Of a stretch of DNA of 64,000 nt, positions 12,135-22,700 are shown in pieces. Source of the DNA: Bathymodiolus brooksi. Lineage: Eukaryota > Mollusca > Bivalvia > Mytilida > Modiolidae. A program made the translations under genes and the position numbers. The notes under the pieces are model-generated. The model saw nothing but the letters and a program-made list of their open reading frames with translations, had not been told where the DNA came from and made no database searches. The stretch is taken from assembly GCA_963680875.1 (NCBI GenBank), contig OY804589.1:19736413-19800412 (forward strand), in the 5' to 3' direction. The first letter of the stretch is position 1. Each line of letters opens with the position of its first letter.

Positions 12135-14069
12135 TTTGTTAAATGCCTGAAATTTTAGTCAATTTACAAAATGCCTATTTCAGTCAGGCATTTAATAATA
12201 TTCCTGAAAATCTCTAGGCATTTTACAAAATGCTTGAATATTTGAATCCTTTTCCTACAAATTGCCTAACCCATTTCAGTCATTTTAATAAAAACGAATT
12301 TAAATATAAAACAGCATTTAATTAAAAAGAGAACCTTAAAGTTTGACTTAAACATGTTAAATCATTTAATACTTTTATAGTATTGCCACAAGAAATAATT
12401 TTGTGGGCTTGCTTAAAGAGTCATGTGAAGAATGTCAGTTGAAAAAAAGAAAAGTCGCTAGTAAAGGCCTTGTTGTGAAACTGTTACTTTCTAAGGACTT
12501 AAACTGCAGAGGACATGTCGATTTAGTAGATATGCAATCATTGCCAGATGGAGATTATAAATTCATAATGCACTACCAGGACCATCTTACAAAATGTTCT
12601 GTTTTGAAAGCTTTTACATCGAAGCGTGCTGCAGAAGTTGGTTATCAATTGCTTGATATATTCATCCTTTTTGGAGGGCCTCACATTTTGCAGTCAGACA
12701 ACGGTCGGGAATTCACTGCTAATGTAATCAAAGAGTTGAAAGATTGGTGGCCTGATTGCTGTATTGTTCACAGTAAACCAAGACATCCACAATCTCAGGG
12801 GAGTGTAGAAAGAGGTAATGCTGATATTAAAGACATGTTCATAATTTGGATGAGAAAAAATAACAGCACTTCTTGGAAAGTTGGTTTAAAATTTGTACAA
12901 TTCAATAAAAACAACAGCCATCATTCTGGAATAAATAGGACACCGTACAAGGCGATGTATGGAAGTGATGCAAATATGGGCTTAACTTCGTCACCACTAC
13001 CACAGGAAATGTTGTCTATCTTGTCTACGGAAGAGGATCTAGTTGCACATCTTGAAAATAAGCAAACCCATGATCCTACACTACAAATTTCATCCGTTCT
13101 GGCCTGTGACAACCCGAGTACAGATGCTAATGATTTCGTCCATGATGTGCCATCAGAAGCTTCACTTGACATTGTTCAATGTGCAGTATGTGAAATGACT
13201 TGTTTTGATTTTATGAAATATTCCGTTTGCAATAAATTTGTTCACGAACTTTGCTCAAAGTCAGAGGCATCAAACGCAATTTGTCAGCTATGTTCGCATG
13301 AGAAAGACATTTCTATAGAAAGGTCACTAGCTGCTGAATCACGTAAACGTCAAGCTACAAGGATGCGCAATCGATCTGAAAAAAATCTAACAGAGGTTGA
13401 AATAGGACAAATTGTTCTGATTCCGATACCAAATGTAGACAGAGGAAAAGGACATCCAAGGAATATAATGGCAGTTGTAACAGAAAGAGTACACAACGGA
13501 TACAAACTTGGTACGTCTGGTGGCATGCTATTAGGTACATACACAAGAAACCAGTTCGAATTTTCGGATATTCAATTTTTAGATAAAGAAACAGTTGATA
13601 AAACATCTGAAATATCTTTGCGTAATGCTGTTAGGAGCGTTTCTGTTTGTGGCGGCCAAGGGTTTACCAAATGTGGGTGTAGTGCAAGTGGGAAACTTAG
13701 ATGTAACACTAAAAGATGTGCGTGTAAAAGGCTGCAGTGTTGTGTAACAGTCGATGCCACCCAAATATTGCTTGTAACAATAAATAAGTTGTTATAATAA
13801 CAGTTTGTAAATAAGTTAATTAATATTGAATCATTAAGTCTAAATACCTTTGATGAGATATGAAAATTTAGTTTCTACTTCTTCGCTTTGTACAATTAAA
13901 CATGTATTCAATACAATTTTATATATATTGCATTAAAATTATGTTGATAAATCAATTCAGGCCAGGCAATTAGTAAAATGGCTGCCATTTTTTCCAGGCA
14001 TTTTACAAAATGCCTTGAAGTTTTAGTCATTTTATAAAATGCCTAAAACGTTCAGGCATTTCACAAAAT
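12133..14069 (+). mobile_element. KRBA2-like integrase DNA transposon (copy A)
   Basis: The element ends in inverted repeats: the left end reads ATTTTGTTAAATGCCTGAA and the right end, reverse-complemented, ATTTTGTGAAATGCCTGAA. Inside both ends are further copies of a short palindrome of the form GGCATTTTACAAAATGCC (12150-12240 and 13995-14065). It encodes one integrase-type protein. This fits DNA transposons with a retroviral-type integrase (Ginger-like; KRAB-A-domain-containing 2-like in databases). No clean target-site duplication is seen, because the host TSP1 half-exon ends at the left terminus and its other half is absent. The family name is inference. Confidence 0.75.
12370..13797 (+). 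CDS. KRBA2-like integrase/transposase, N-terminally truncated (copy A)
   Basis: The open frame runs from just after a stop at 12367 to TAA at 13797. The first possible start (12403) is GTG, not ATG, so no true start is visible. The N-terminus SCEECQ looks like the end of an HHCC zinc domain whose histidine half is missing. Residue numbers count from 12403. The core has HVDLVDM (D40/D43), LQSDNGREF (D99) and GSVERGNADIK (E136), an rve-type D,D(36)E triad. A Cys/His zinc-finger region follows at about 260-297, then a cysteine-rich tail (416-447, CGCS..CNTKRC). It would cut and join transposon ends. Its missing N-terminus suggests a relic, though about 465 codons stay open. Confidence 0.8.
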   Translation, partial: YFYSIATRNNFVGLLKESCEECQLKKRKVASKGLVVKLLLSKDLNCRGHVDLVDMQSLPDGDYKFIMHYQDHLTKCSVLKAFTSKRAAEVGYQLLDIFILFGGPHILQSDNGREFTANVIKELKDWWPDCCIVHSKPRHPQSQGSVERGNADIKDMFIIWMRKNNSTSWKVGLKFVQFNKNNSHHSGINRTPYKAMYGSDANMGLTSSPLPQEMLSILSTEEDLVAHLENKQTHDPTLQISSVLACDNPSTDANDFVHDVPSEASLDIVQCAVCEMTCFDFMKYSVCNKFVHELCSKSEASNAICQLCSHEKDISIERSLAAESRKRQATRMRNRSEKNLTEVEIGQIVLIPIPNVDRGKGHPRNIMAVVTERVHNGYKLGTSGGMLLGTYTRNQFEFSDIQFLDKETVDKTSEISLRNAVRSVSVCGGQGFTKCGCSASGKLRCNTKRCACKRLQCCVTVDATQILLVTINKLL

Positions 14070-14364
14070 CCCTGAATTATGAAATTGCCTGTAACATATA
14101 TAAGCTTAGTATGGGATACATGATATTATATACTTTTTTCTACCTTCCTAGTAGTGTTCCCATTCCTCTATCAATCTACTAAGAGCTAATTTATGTTTTG
14201 AAATCTTTTAATGAGACAATTAACATTCAAACTGATGCAAAAACTATAATTTCGCTTTCTTGTCAAAGGTATCATTGATTGCATTGTCACATACACTTAA
14301 TTCAGTAGAACGCAATACACACATACGTCATGTATTCCCTGAATTAAACTATTCTAAAATTTAC

Positions 14365-14535
14365 CAGGACACAACTTCATAGAGCACGATTCAATTTCTG
14401 TGTCATTTCCTTGACAGTTCGAACCCCCATGTGCAGGCTCTGGATTGTTACATTCCTGATATCGTGACCTTGATCCACTACCACATGTCACTGAACATGA
14501 ATTCCAATCTTGCCATGTACCCCAGTTTCCATTTA
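14365..14535 (-). CDS. TSP1-domain exon (intact, copy A)
   Basis: This 171-nt exon has a TTTAG acceptor and a GTAAAT donor, phase 1-1. It encodes NGNWGTWQDWNSCSVTCGSG, then RSRYQECNNP, GGSNCQG and IESCSMKLCPG, a full TSP1 repeat with six cysteines and the tryptophan ladder. The exon and its downstream intron (14.22-14.36 kb) resemble 11.88-12.07 kb, so this exon and the half exon at 12.1 kb arose by tandem duplication. The A' copy at 45270-45440 encodes the same residues. Confidence 0.92.
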
Positions 14536-14962
14536 CTAAATATATAAAATGAAATATAATTGTCTTTATTATCGCAATCATCATAAAGTTTACAAGTTGC
14601 CGTCCACATTGAAAATTTGCTATTTATCACGATTTTACCGTTTGTGGACATTACTGTCCGCGTATATTTCCTAAAGACAGGAAATAATCCGCATTTTGTC
14701 GAAACTGTTATCCATTTCGAACGCATAGAACCATACAAATATGGACGCCATATATAATGATATTGCTGTTGCTAAATAAGTTGTACACATAAAATAAACG
14801 TGACCTGGTATTACAAATGTATTTGTTTTATTACCTTGTAAAGACTCCCAATTTTGAATAATCTTTTGCATATATTTTATTATTCTATAAGACGACCTTA
14901 GAGTCTACATTGTATACATAAGCTGAATTGACTACGTTAGGACAGTAGTGAATAAATGCTTA

Positions 14963-15204
14963 TCGTGTTGTCCTATTTGATGATCTATGTTTTGTAATAG
15001 CCAGTTATAACTCTCGTATGTTGTTCTACCACTCTTGCATTGCCATATGATTTGATTTCCTACCGACGATTGTATATGTTCTCGTAGGTATCTTCCCTTA
15101 CTGTCCGATATAATAAGCAGTTTTCTAATGCGTGGTCCTGTAGGGCCTTGGTCTGCCTTTGAATTGATCTTCTCAAGGTATTTTATTAATTTGGAGTCGG
15201 TCAT
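14963..15204 (-). pseudogene. SGNH-hydrolase-like ORF fragment of a likely retroelement
   Basis: The minus-strand start MTDSKLIKYLEKINSK leads to RKLLIISDSKGRYLREHI, which resembles block I (G/S-D-S) of SGNH-type domains common in mollusc repeat-derived proteins. CKSGRTTYESYNWLLQN follows. About 81 codons remain. The frame then enters host sequence exactly at the A/B breakpoint (14962), so the domain is cut off. Similar esterase-like domains occur in ORF1 of some CR1-type LINEs, but assignment to such an element is inference. The fragment replaces the place of the TSP1 exon seen at 45.9 kb in gene copy 2. Confidence 0.55.
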
Positions 15205-15540
15205 GTATAGTGCATATACTGTTAAAATGCTTCATTATAATATTGTTTAAAATTATATACTTTGTTTATATATATCTTCAATAAAATCTAAAACACAGGT
15301 GTTCCCCTGGTTTTATGATAATTTAACGATTATCTCCCTTTGCGTGTAGAAGTTGTTTGTTTATCACTTCGCTATATTTGCGTGGTTTTTAAATCTTTTA
15401 TGATTTTTACTTGATTGAACCTTGGATAAATGATTTTAAGTGTCTTTTTCCACTACTATTTGTTTCTACACAACAAATAAGAAAGATGTCTGTCACCAAG
15501 AATTTAAGTCGCCACCATTTGTATTTACATTCGTCAATGT
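15205..15540. other. Probable 5' flank of the SGNH-like element
   Basis: Not homologous to block B', whose similarity to B resumes at about 15541/50070. It is probably the untranslated 5' part of the inserted element. No gene is seen. Confidence 0.4.
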
Positions 15541-15848
15541 TTACTTCCGCTCGTTACACATATGCAAAAATTATGTATAAATGCTACATATATATAAAAA
15601 GTATCGGATACACAATAAATTGAGAGTATATACAAAGGCACAACATAATACTAACCAAATATCTGGTCAAAACTATTGAGTATTTAGTAGATTTCATGTC
15701 AAAACAGGATATAACATGAGTGTTGTTTCTCTCGAATTATGAGTTGACCAAACACTTTAAACATTTTCGTATGAAATGAGTAGTATGTACCCATTTGACT
15801 TTGTTCTATTGTGACCTTTATGATGATTTAGAAAAAAACATACGTTAG

Positions 15849-15882
15849 ACCAAGGATTTATATTACTATATAAATCCTTGGT
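15849..15882. repeat. Perfect 14-bp hairpin
   Basis: ACCAAGGATTTATA and TATAAATCCTTGGT flank a 6-base loop, with GTTAGACC repeated directly on both sides. It lies inside the interval missing from B'. Confidence 0.7.
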
Positions 15883-16066
15883 TAGACCACTTCATAAAGA
15901 GTGCAAGTGGTATTTGGGACATTTTCTTTTCGACCTTGTGATTTTTCAATGTGATTATTATATCTTAACATCACCTATTGATGTGAACACATAATTTTCG
16001 AAACACTGTGATAATATTCGTCCTTGTGATAAATTAATTATGTAAGATAACATATTATCGAAATAC

Positions 16067-16240
16067 CTGTGCATAAGATAGTTGTAGAGCATGATACCGT
16101 TTCATAGTCCAATCCTGGGCAAGGAGAACCGCCATTATCTGGTGTTGGATTGTTACACGATCTATATCGTGTCCTTGTTCCTCCAACACACGTCCTTGTA
16201 CATGAAATCCAGCTTTCCCACGAACCCCAGTTTCCATTTG
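16067..16240 (-). CDS. TSP1-domain exon (intact)
   Basis: This 174-nt exon has a TTATAG acceptor and a GTATTT donor, phase 1-1, and encodes one thrombospondin type 1 repeat. It begins NGNWGSWESWISCTRTC with the W-x2-W-x2-W and C-x3-C start typical of TSP1. It continues GGTRTRYRSCNNP, GGSPCPG and ETVSCSTTILC, giving six cysteines. TSP1 repeats commonly bind glycans or matrix proteins and can be C-mannosylated on these tryptophans. The homologous exon at 50.34-50.50 kb has lost its 3' end, so this is the better-preserved copy. Confidence 0.9.
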
Positions 16241-16371
16241 CTATAAAAAGGAAATAAATATTAGCGTGGTCAATAACTGCAAAAACTATTAATGGAGCAA
16301 AGTTACTTATGGTCTTTCTAGTTAAAACACAATGTTTATTTTTGCAATAAAATATCAAAGATATCTGCTAT

Positions 16372-16585
16372 ATATCGGTTTGGTTTAGTTTGATTTATCG
16401 TGTTCAACGCCACTTTCAACAATATTTTAGGCATTTCGTCACGACAAATTTTATTGGTGGAGTACTCGGAGAAAACGACCGCCTGTCGCTGGTCACTGAC
16501 AAACTTTATCGCATAATGTTGTATCGAGTACACCTCACAATGTACGGGATTCGACCTCACAACGTCAGTGGTGATAGGCACTGAT
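16372..16585 (+). repeat. Dispersed short element (GTTTAACGCCAC family)
   Basis: Shared core: AACGCCACTTTCAACAATAT, then TTTTATTGGTGGAG, then GAGAAAACCACC, then CACTGACAAACTTTATC. Relatives lie at 17515-17650, 50640-50815, 60474-60650 and 61058-61215, all in plus orientation. It is non-coding; open frames here are shadows. Confidence 0.75.
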
Positions 16586-16970
16586 TGCACGGGTAGTTCT
16601 ATATCGAACTATCACATGATCACGACCACGACGGCCCCTGTTAAATATCGGTTGCCAATTTATTCCATCTAATATTGTTAAATAGCATCCTACATTATAA
16701 TAATAAAAACGTAGATATCACATTTAATACACACTAGGCGTTTCTGCAATAATCTCCATTATGTACGCTCAAAGTCAAAAGATTGGAAACCAAATAAAAA
16801 AAGAACACCATAAGGGCATACACAGGATAGCCAAAACTCGGGCTATGGTCATATATGCCCGAGGGAGGAGAACAATAATCTTAGTAATAATTACATTATT
16901 TAGTAACTGTATAATTTCAATTATAAGCATATCTAATAAACCATGTCAGTATCGACACACTGGCTGCTGG

Positions 16971-17312
16971 GTAGATGATACCTCCGGAGACTAATAGTCC
17001 ACCAACAGAGGTATCAACTTAGTGATAGTAACACTGACTACTGGGTAGATGATACCTCCGGAGAATAATAGTCCACCAGCAGAGGTATCAACCTATTGAT
17101 AGTAACACTGACTACTGGGAAGATGATACCTTCGAAAAAAATAGTCCACCAGAAGAGGTATCAACCTAGTGATAGTTACACTGACTACTGGGTAGATGAT
17201 ACCTCCGGAGACTAATAATCCACCAGCAGAGGTATCAACCTAGTGATAGTAACATTGACTACTGGGTAGATGATACATCCGGAGACTAATAGTCCACCAG
17301 CAGAGATATCAA
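16971..17312. repeat. 74-bp satellite, about 5 copies
   Basis: Repeat starts (GTAGATGATACCTCCGG) fall at 16971, 17045, 17119 and 17192, giving a 74-bp unit. Each unit holds GATACCTC paired with GAGGTATC about 24 bp apart and an inner palindrome CTCCGGAG. The unit is not a multiple of three and is not coding. The large array at 51215-56030 uses the same unit. Confidence 0.95.
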
Positions 17313-17512
17313 TGTGATATTATGTAGCTTTGTTGTGGGGAACACAGTTTATGACGTTTTACTCTTGTTGTATATTTCATGAAGTTTTTGAAACCAGAAA
17401 TGCTCACTACCACTGAATCATTTGTAAAAAATCCATTTATACTTGTAGGATTTTCAATATTTATCATCTATGTTATTCTCACAGATTTATGATGAAAAAG
17501 CATACTTAGGTT

Positions 17513-17650
17513 GATTGATTGATTGATTGATTGTGCATAACGCCAATATTAAGCAATATTTCTGCTAAAGATCAAGCGGAGTACCCGGAGAGAACCACCG
17601 CCCATGGGTAATCAACTGGTAAACTTTATCACCTGCGGCTGCACTTCGAG
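17513..17650 (+). repeat. (GATT)n run and dispersed short element
   Basis: A short TTGATTGATTGATTGATTG run precedes a diverged member of the GTTTAACGCCAC family, with GGAGTACCCGGAGAGAACCA visible. Confidence 0.65.
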
Positions 17651-18300
17651 TGCACCTTTTTTGTAATTTACAAAGCCTTGCGCGAAATCACGCCGTAATG
17701 ATGCTAGGTTTGCATGAGTTGTTCGGTAATCCAACTACCTAGCTTAAAGAGCCACCCAGGCCCTTATACTTAGGAAGACTCTAGAGGGAAAAACATCTAA
17801 TATTTTACTCATCTTACATATTTTATATACTTCTCTTAAAAAACTAAAATTGATGAAGTATGAAAGCTTAAGTGAGAAAAAGTAAATCGTTTGATTCACT
17901 GTATATATTACACGCATTAATTTGAAGAAAAAAAACAAACAAAAACAGGCTTAATGTTTTTCCCTCCTAATAAAGTTTTTTTTGGCCGAAAAAAAATCAT
18001 TGCACATGAAAATTTTCTTAACCTTCTCCTTTATGTGATCTAAGATAAGGAAGATACACTTGCCTCTTTGTGTGTGTGTTGTTTTATTTGTTACAAATTG
18101 AATATATCTAATTTCTTGTTATTGTAATTACTGCGTTCCACCCTAGTGTTTTACATAGAAATTTCCAACATTTCATAAAATTTTAAGCAAGTTTTACATG
18201 CAAACAACATAAGAAATCAATATTTCTCATTTCCACGGAAAATACTATACATAAAGAATGATCTATAAACAGCAGATGTCTAATGTATATTTTTTCTTAG
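17651..18300. other. AT-rich, no gene recognised
   Basis: Intron of gene copy 1 between the TSP1 exon at 16.2 kb and the Ig exon at 19.6 kb. No motif is seen. Confidence 0.4.
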
Positions 18301-18571
18301 GGACGGACCATTTAATTTCCATGGTGGGGTTTTGGTTTCTTTCTAAAAAAATATTCTGATTCCCAATGTTGGTGAAAAAAATAATCTGATTTCGGTGGAA
18401 GAAATCAAATTATTCTGATTTAGAGTTTTTGTCATATAACCTAATGTTAAATTCTGGTAAAAACAATAAATATTCTAACTCTCGTGTTGTCCGAAAAAAA
18501 TATTCTGAACGAAACAAAAACTCATAACCCCCCCCCCCCCCCCCCACCCTACAAATTTAATGGTCGGTCCC
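18301..18571. mobile_element. MITE with 25-30 bp inverted termini
   Basis: Left end GGACGGACCATTTAATTTCC and right end, reverse-complemented, GGGACCGACCATTAAATTTG match closely. TTAG stands on both sides, consistent with a TTA-type target duplication. The 271-bp interior is AT-rich with a poly-C tract and no coding capacity. It is non-autonomous; the superfamily is not certain. Confidence 0.8.
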
Positions 18572-18946
18572 TTAGACAACTAAATGTTCTATCATTTATG
18601 AAGCGGAAGACAATTTTGTGTCCGATGCCTTATTTATGTTATTGTGTCAGTCCAACACCGTCAATAAATTTTGCACGGACCCTTGTTCCTGTAAACAATA
18701 AATGATGTAAATACTGTGATTTCGCATAACCTCGTTCTGTGATGAACTAGTTATGCGGATATGGTGATAATATTTGTCTCTGTGATACCTAAATTTTGTA
18801 AATACTGCGATATTATGTGCCTGTTTAATACCTGACCTGTGATTAAATAATTATGTAAATATTGTGAACATATCGTTATCCATCTGTTTAGTAAGGACTT
18901 GTAATCACTGTTTTGTTATTGATAATCTAATTAGGATACCAATTTT

Positions 18947-19040
18947 ATAGTCTTTGGTTTGACCCGATCGCGGCTCGAAGCCATGATCTAACTTCAATTC
19001 AATGGAGACCAGCATGGTAACTATAACACCACGGATGCGG
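18947..19040 (-). repeat. SINE head fragment
   Basis: TTTGGTTTGACCCGATCGCG reads, in reverse, as the region just after the B box of the tRNA-derived SINE family. The rest of the SINE is not recognisable. Confidence 0.5.
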
Positions 19041-19416
19041 CTAAGTGAACAGAAATCGTATTAGTGTTCAGTATGATGAGGGATAACCAGTGGAAAAAGT
19101 ATTGCTGATTAAGTTTTGAGCAAACAAAATACATCTTTAAATCGATGTTCCCTCACGTGGAAATACAACTATGATGTCGAGTTATAAACTTTAGTTACAT
19201 ACAGTAGAAGTGATCCCATCTTACAATTTGGTATCGCGGGTTGTGACGCTCAATAATATGCTTTACATGTAAACGAGGTAATATTTGGTCAGTCAAAAGT
19301 CAGAAACAAACATTCACAATATAACATCGGATAGATCATTTTGTTTTTGTATTGCTTCCGAATTATTCATTAATTCGTTTCTAAATTGATTTCTTTGTTT
19401 TATCTACTGTACATAC

Positions 19417-19647
19417 CTCTGACACTAACATCTACCTGTTCTAGATTGGTATAATTCCAACAACGATATCTACCGCCGTCATTTGTTTGAACATTATAGA
19501 TAGTCATAGAACCACTATATACATTCCCATATTTAGCTCCTGCTTGGATTGGGCTAGACCAACCCGGATCCGTTCTCCTTTGCCAATTGTAATTCGGACC
19601 TGGTAATGTGCATGTTAAGGTAGTATTACTCCCCCATATGGCTATCG
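19417..19647 (-). CDS. Ig-domain exon 3
   Basis: This 231-nt exon has a TTTCAG acceptor and a GTATGT donor, phase 1-1. It encodes about 77 residues with AIAIWGSNTTLTCTLPG (first cysteine), YNWQRR (core tryptophan), KYGNVYSGSMTIYNV and DGGRYRCWNY (second cysteine). The KYGNV and IYNV blocks show it is a paralogue of the Ig exons at 27.3 and 28.5 kb. Several N-x-S/T sites suggest a glycosylated extracellular domain. It is the last Ig exon before the TSP1 exons. Ligand and function are unknown. Confidence 0.85.
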
Positions 19648-19726
19648 CTGAAATTAAACCAACAATAAATAAGCGCAATCTTTAATAGAGAACACGCGTA
19701 AGTTGTTATAATTATTGTTTCTATAA

Positions 19727-22700
19727 GGGTCTTTAGTGGCTATGTTAGCATTAAGGACAGTTATGATCAATAAGTTCCTTCAAGGGTCATGCTAGTATTA
19801 AGGACCTTTATGGTGAATAAGGTCATATAGTGTTCATGCTTGTATTAAGGACAGTCATGGTCAATAAGGTATTTTATATGTCCCATTTGTATTAAGGACA
19901 GTCATGGTCAATAAGATTACTTAGTGGTCATGTTAGTATTCAGAACACTTATGATCAATACTGTCATTTAGTGGTCATGTTAGTATCAAGGACAGTCATG
20001 GTAAATAAGGTCCTTCAGTGGTGGTCATGTTAGTATCAAGGACAGTCATCAGCAATAACATTATTTAGTGGTCATATTTGTATTTAAAACACTCATGATC
20101 AATAAGGTCCTTCAGTTGTCATATTTGTATTAAAGACAATCAGGGTCATTTAGGTCATTTGGAGGTCAAGTTAGTATCAAGACCAGTCATGGTGAATAAA
20201 GTCATTCGTATTAAGGACAGTCGTGGTCAATAAGGCCTTTTATATATCATACTTGTATTAAAACAGTGATGGTCAATAAGGTCTTTTATATGTCCTATTT
20301 GTATTAAGGAAAGTCATGGTCAATAAGGTCTTTTATATGTCCTACTTGCATTAAGGACAGTCATGGTCAATAAGGTATTTTATATGTCCTACTTGTATTA
20401 AGGACAGTCATGGTCAATAAGGTTCTTTATATGTCCTATTTGTATTAAGGAAAGTCATGGTCAATAATACTACTTAGTGGTCAGGTTAGTATTTAGAACA
20501 CTCATGATCAATACTGTCATTTAGTGGTCATTTTAGTATCAAGGACAGTCATGGTAAATAAAGTGCTTCAGTGATGGTCATGTTAGTATCAAGAACAGTC
20601 ATCGGCAATATGATTATTTAGTGGTCATATTAATATTTAAATCACTCATGATCAATAAGGTCCTTTAGTGGTCATATTTGTATTAAGACAATCAGTGCCA
20701 TTTAGGTCATTTAGAGGTCATTTTAGTATCAAAACCAGTCATGGTGAATAATGTCATTCGTATTAATGACAGTCATGGTCAATAAGGTCTTTTATATGTC
20801 TTACTTCTATTAAGGACAGTGATGGTCAATAAGGTCTTTTATATGTCCTATATGTATTGAGGAAAGTCATGATCAATAAGGTCTTTTATATGTCCTACTT
20901 GCATTAAGGACAATCATGGTCAATAATTTATGTTATATATCATACTTGTATTACGGAAGGTCATGGTCAATAAGGTCTTGTATATGTCATATTTGTATTA
21001 AGGAAATTCATGGTCAATAAGGTCCTTTATATGTCATATTTATATTAAGGACAGTCATGGTCAATAAGGTCTTTTATATGTTCTATTTGTATTAAGGACA
21101 GTCATGGTCAATAAGGTCTTTTATATGTCATATTTGTATTAAGGAAATTCATTTTAAATAAGGTCCTTTATATGTCCTATTTGTAAAAAGGAAAGTCATG
21201 GTCAATAAGGAACTTTATATGTCCTATTTGTATCATGGAAAGTCATGGTCAATAAGGTCCTTTATATGTCCTACTTGTATTAAGGACAGTCATGGTCAAT
21301 AAGGTATTTTATATGTCCTACTTGTATTAAGGACAGTCATGGTCAATAAGGTCTTTTATATGGCCTACTTGCATTAAGGAGAGTCATGGTCAATAAGGTA
21401 TTTTATATGTCATACCAGCATTAGGGACAGTCATGGTCAATAAGGTATTTTTATGTCCTACATGTATTAAGGACAGTCATGGTCAATAAGGTTCTTTTAT
21501 ATTTCTTAGTTGCATTAAGGACAGTCATGATCAATAAGGACCTTTATATGTCATATTTATATTAAGGACAGTCACGGTCAATACGGTCTTTTATATGGCC
21601 TATTTGTATTAAGGACAGTCATTTTCAATAAGGTCTTTTATATGTCCCACTTGTATAAAGGACAGTCATGGTCAATAAGGTCTTGTATATGTCATATTTG
21701 CATTAACGAAAGTCATGGTCAATAAGATCCTTTATATATCATATTCATATTAAGGACAGTCAGGGTCAATAAGGTGTTTTATATGTCCTATTTGTATTAA
21801 GGAAAGTCATGGTCAATAATATTACTTAGTGGTCAGGTTAGTATTTAGAACACTCGTGATCAATACTGTCATTTAGTGGTCATTTTAGTATCAACGACAG
21901 TCATGGTAAATGATGTGCTTCAGTGATGGTCATGTTAGTATCAAGGACAGTCATCGGCAATATGATTATTTAGTGGTCATATTAGTATTTAGAACACTCA
22001 TGATCAATAAGGTCCTTTAGTGGTCATATTTGTATTAAGACAATCAGTGCCATTTAGGTCATTTAGAGGTCATGTTAGTATGAAGACCAGTCATGGTGAA
22101 TAATGTTATTCGTATTAAGGACCTTTATATATCCTACTTGCATTAAGGACAATCATGGTCACTAATTTATGTTATATATCATACTTGTATTAAGGAAGGT
22201 CATGGTCAATAAGGTCTTTTATATGTCATATTTGTATTAAGGAAATTCATGGTCAATAAGGTCCTTTATATGTCATATTTATATTAAGGACAGTCATGGT
22301 CAATAAGGTCTTTTATATGTTCTATTTGTATTAAGGACAGTCACGGTCAATTAGGTCTTTTATATGTTCTATTTGTATTAAGAACAGTCATGGTTAATAA
22401 GGTCCTTTAGTGGTCATATTTGTATAAAAGACAATCAGGACCAATTAGGTCATTTAGAGGTCATGTTAGTATCAAAACCAGTCATGGTGAATAAAGTCAT
22501 TCGTATTAAAGATGATCAATAAGGACTTTTATATGTCCTACTTGCATTAAGGACAATCATGGTCAATAAGGTATGTTATATATCATACTTGTATTAAGGA
22601 AGGTCATGGTCAATAAGGACTTTTATATGTCCTATTTGTATTAAGAACAGTCATGGTCAATAAGGTCTTTTATATTTCCTACTTGCATTAAGGACAGTCA

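Larger units (their letters stand above)
1..14962. repeat. Segmental duplication block A
   Basis: This block aligns almost base for base with 30572-45867. The offset is 30571 at the left, 30569 before a 337-bp indel at 8976/39546-39882, and about 30905 afterwards. It starts outside the window. The right breakpoint is sharp: both copies share AATAAATGCTTA (ending 14962 and 45867) and then diverge. Confidence 0.97.
15541..16960. repeat. Older duplicated segment shared with 50070-51200
   Basis: TCGTTACACATATGCA onward aligns with 50077 onward through the TSP1 exon, the dispersed element at 16.4 kb and up to the 74-bp satellite. Substitutions and indels are frequent, clearly more than between A and A'. 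Confidence 0.9.

Noticed and set aside
12921..13764. Minus-strand frames over the integrase (and the same at 43826-44669)
   Set aside because: They are shadows of the integrase frame, which has catalytic motifs on the plus strand.
14671..14871. Minus-strand frame with a hydrophobic stretch and a GTAATA after LQ
   Set aside because: Could mimic an exon end, but there is no acceptor-bounded domain or conserved motif. Not supported.
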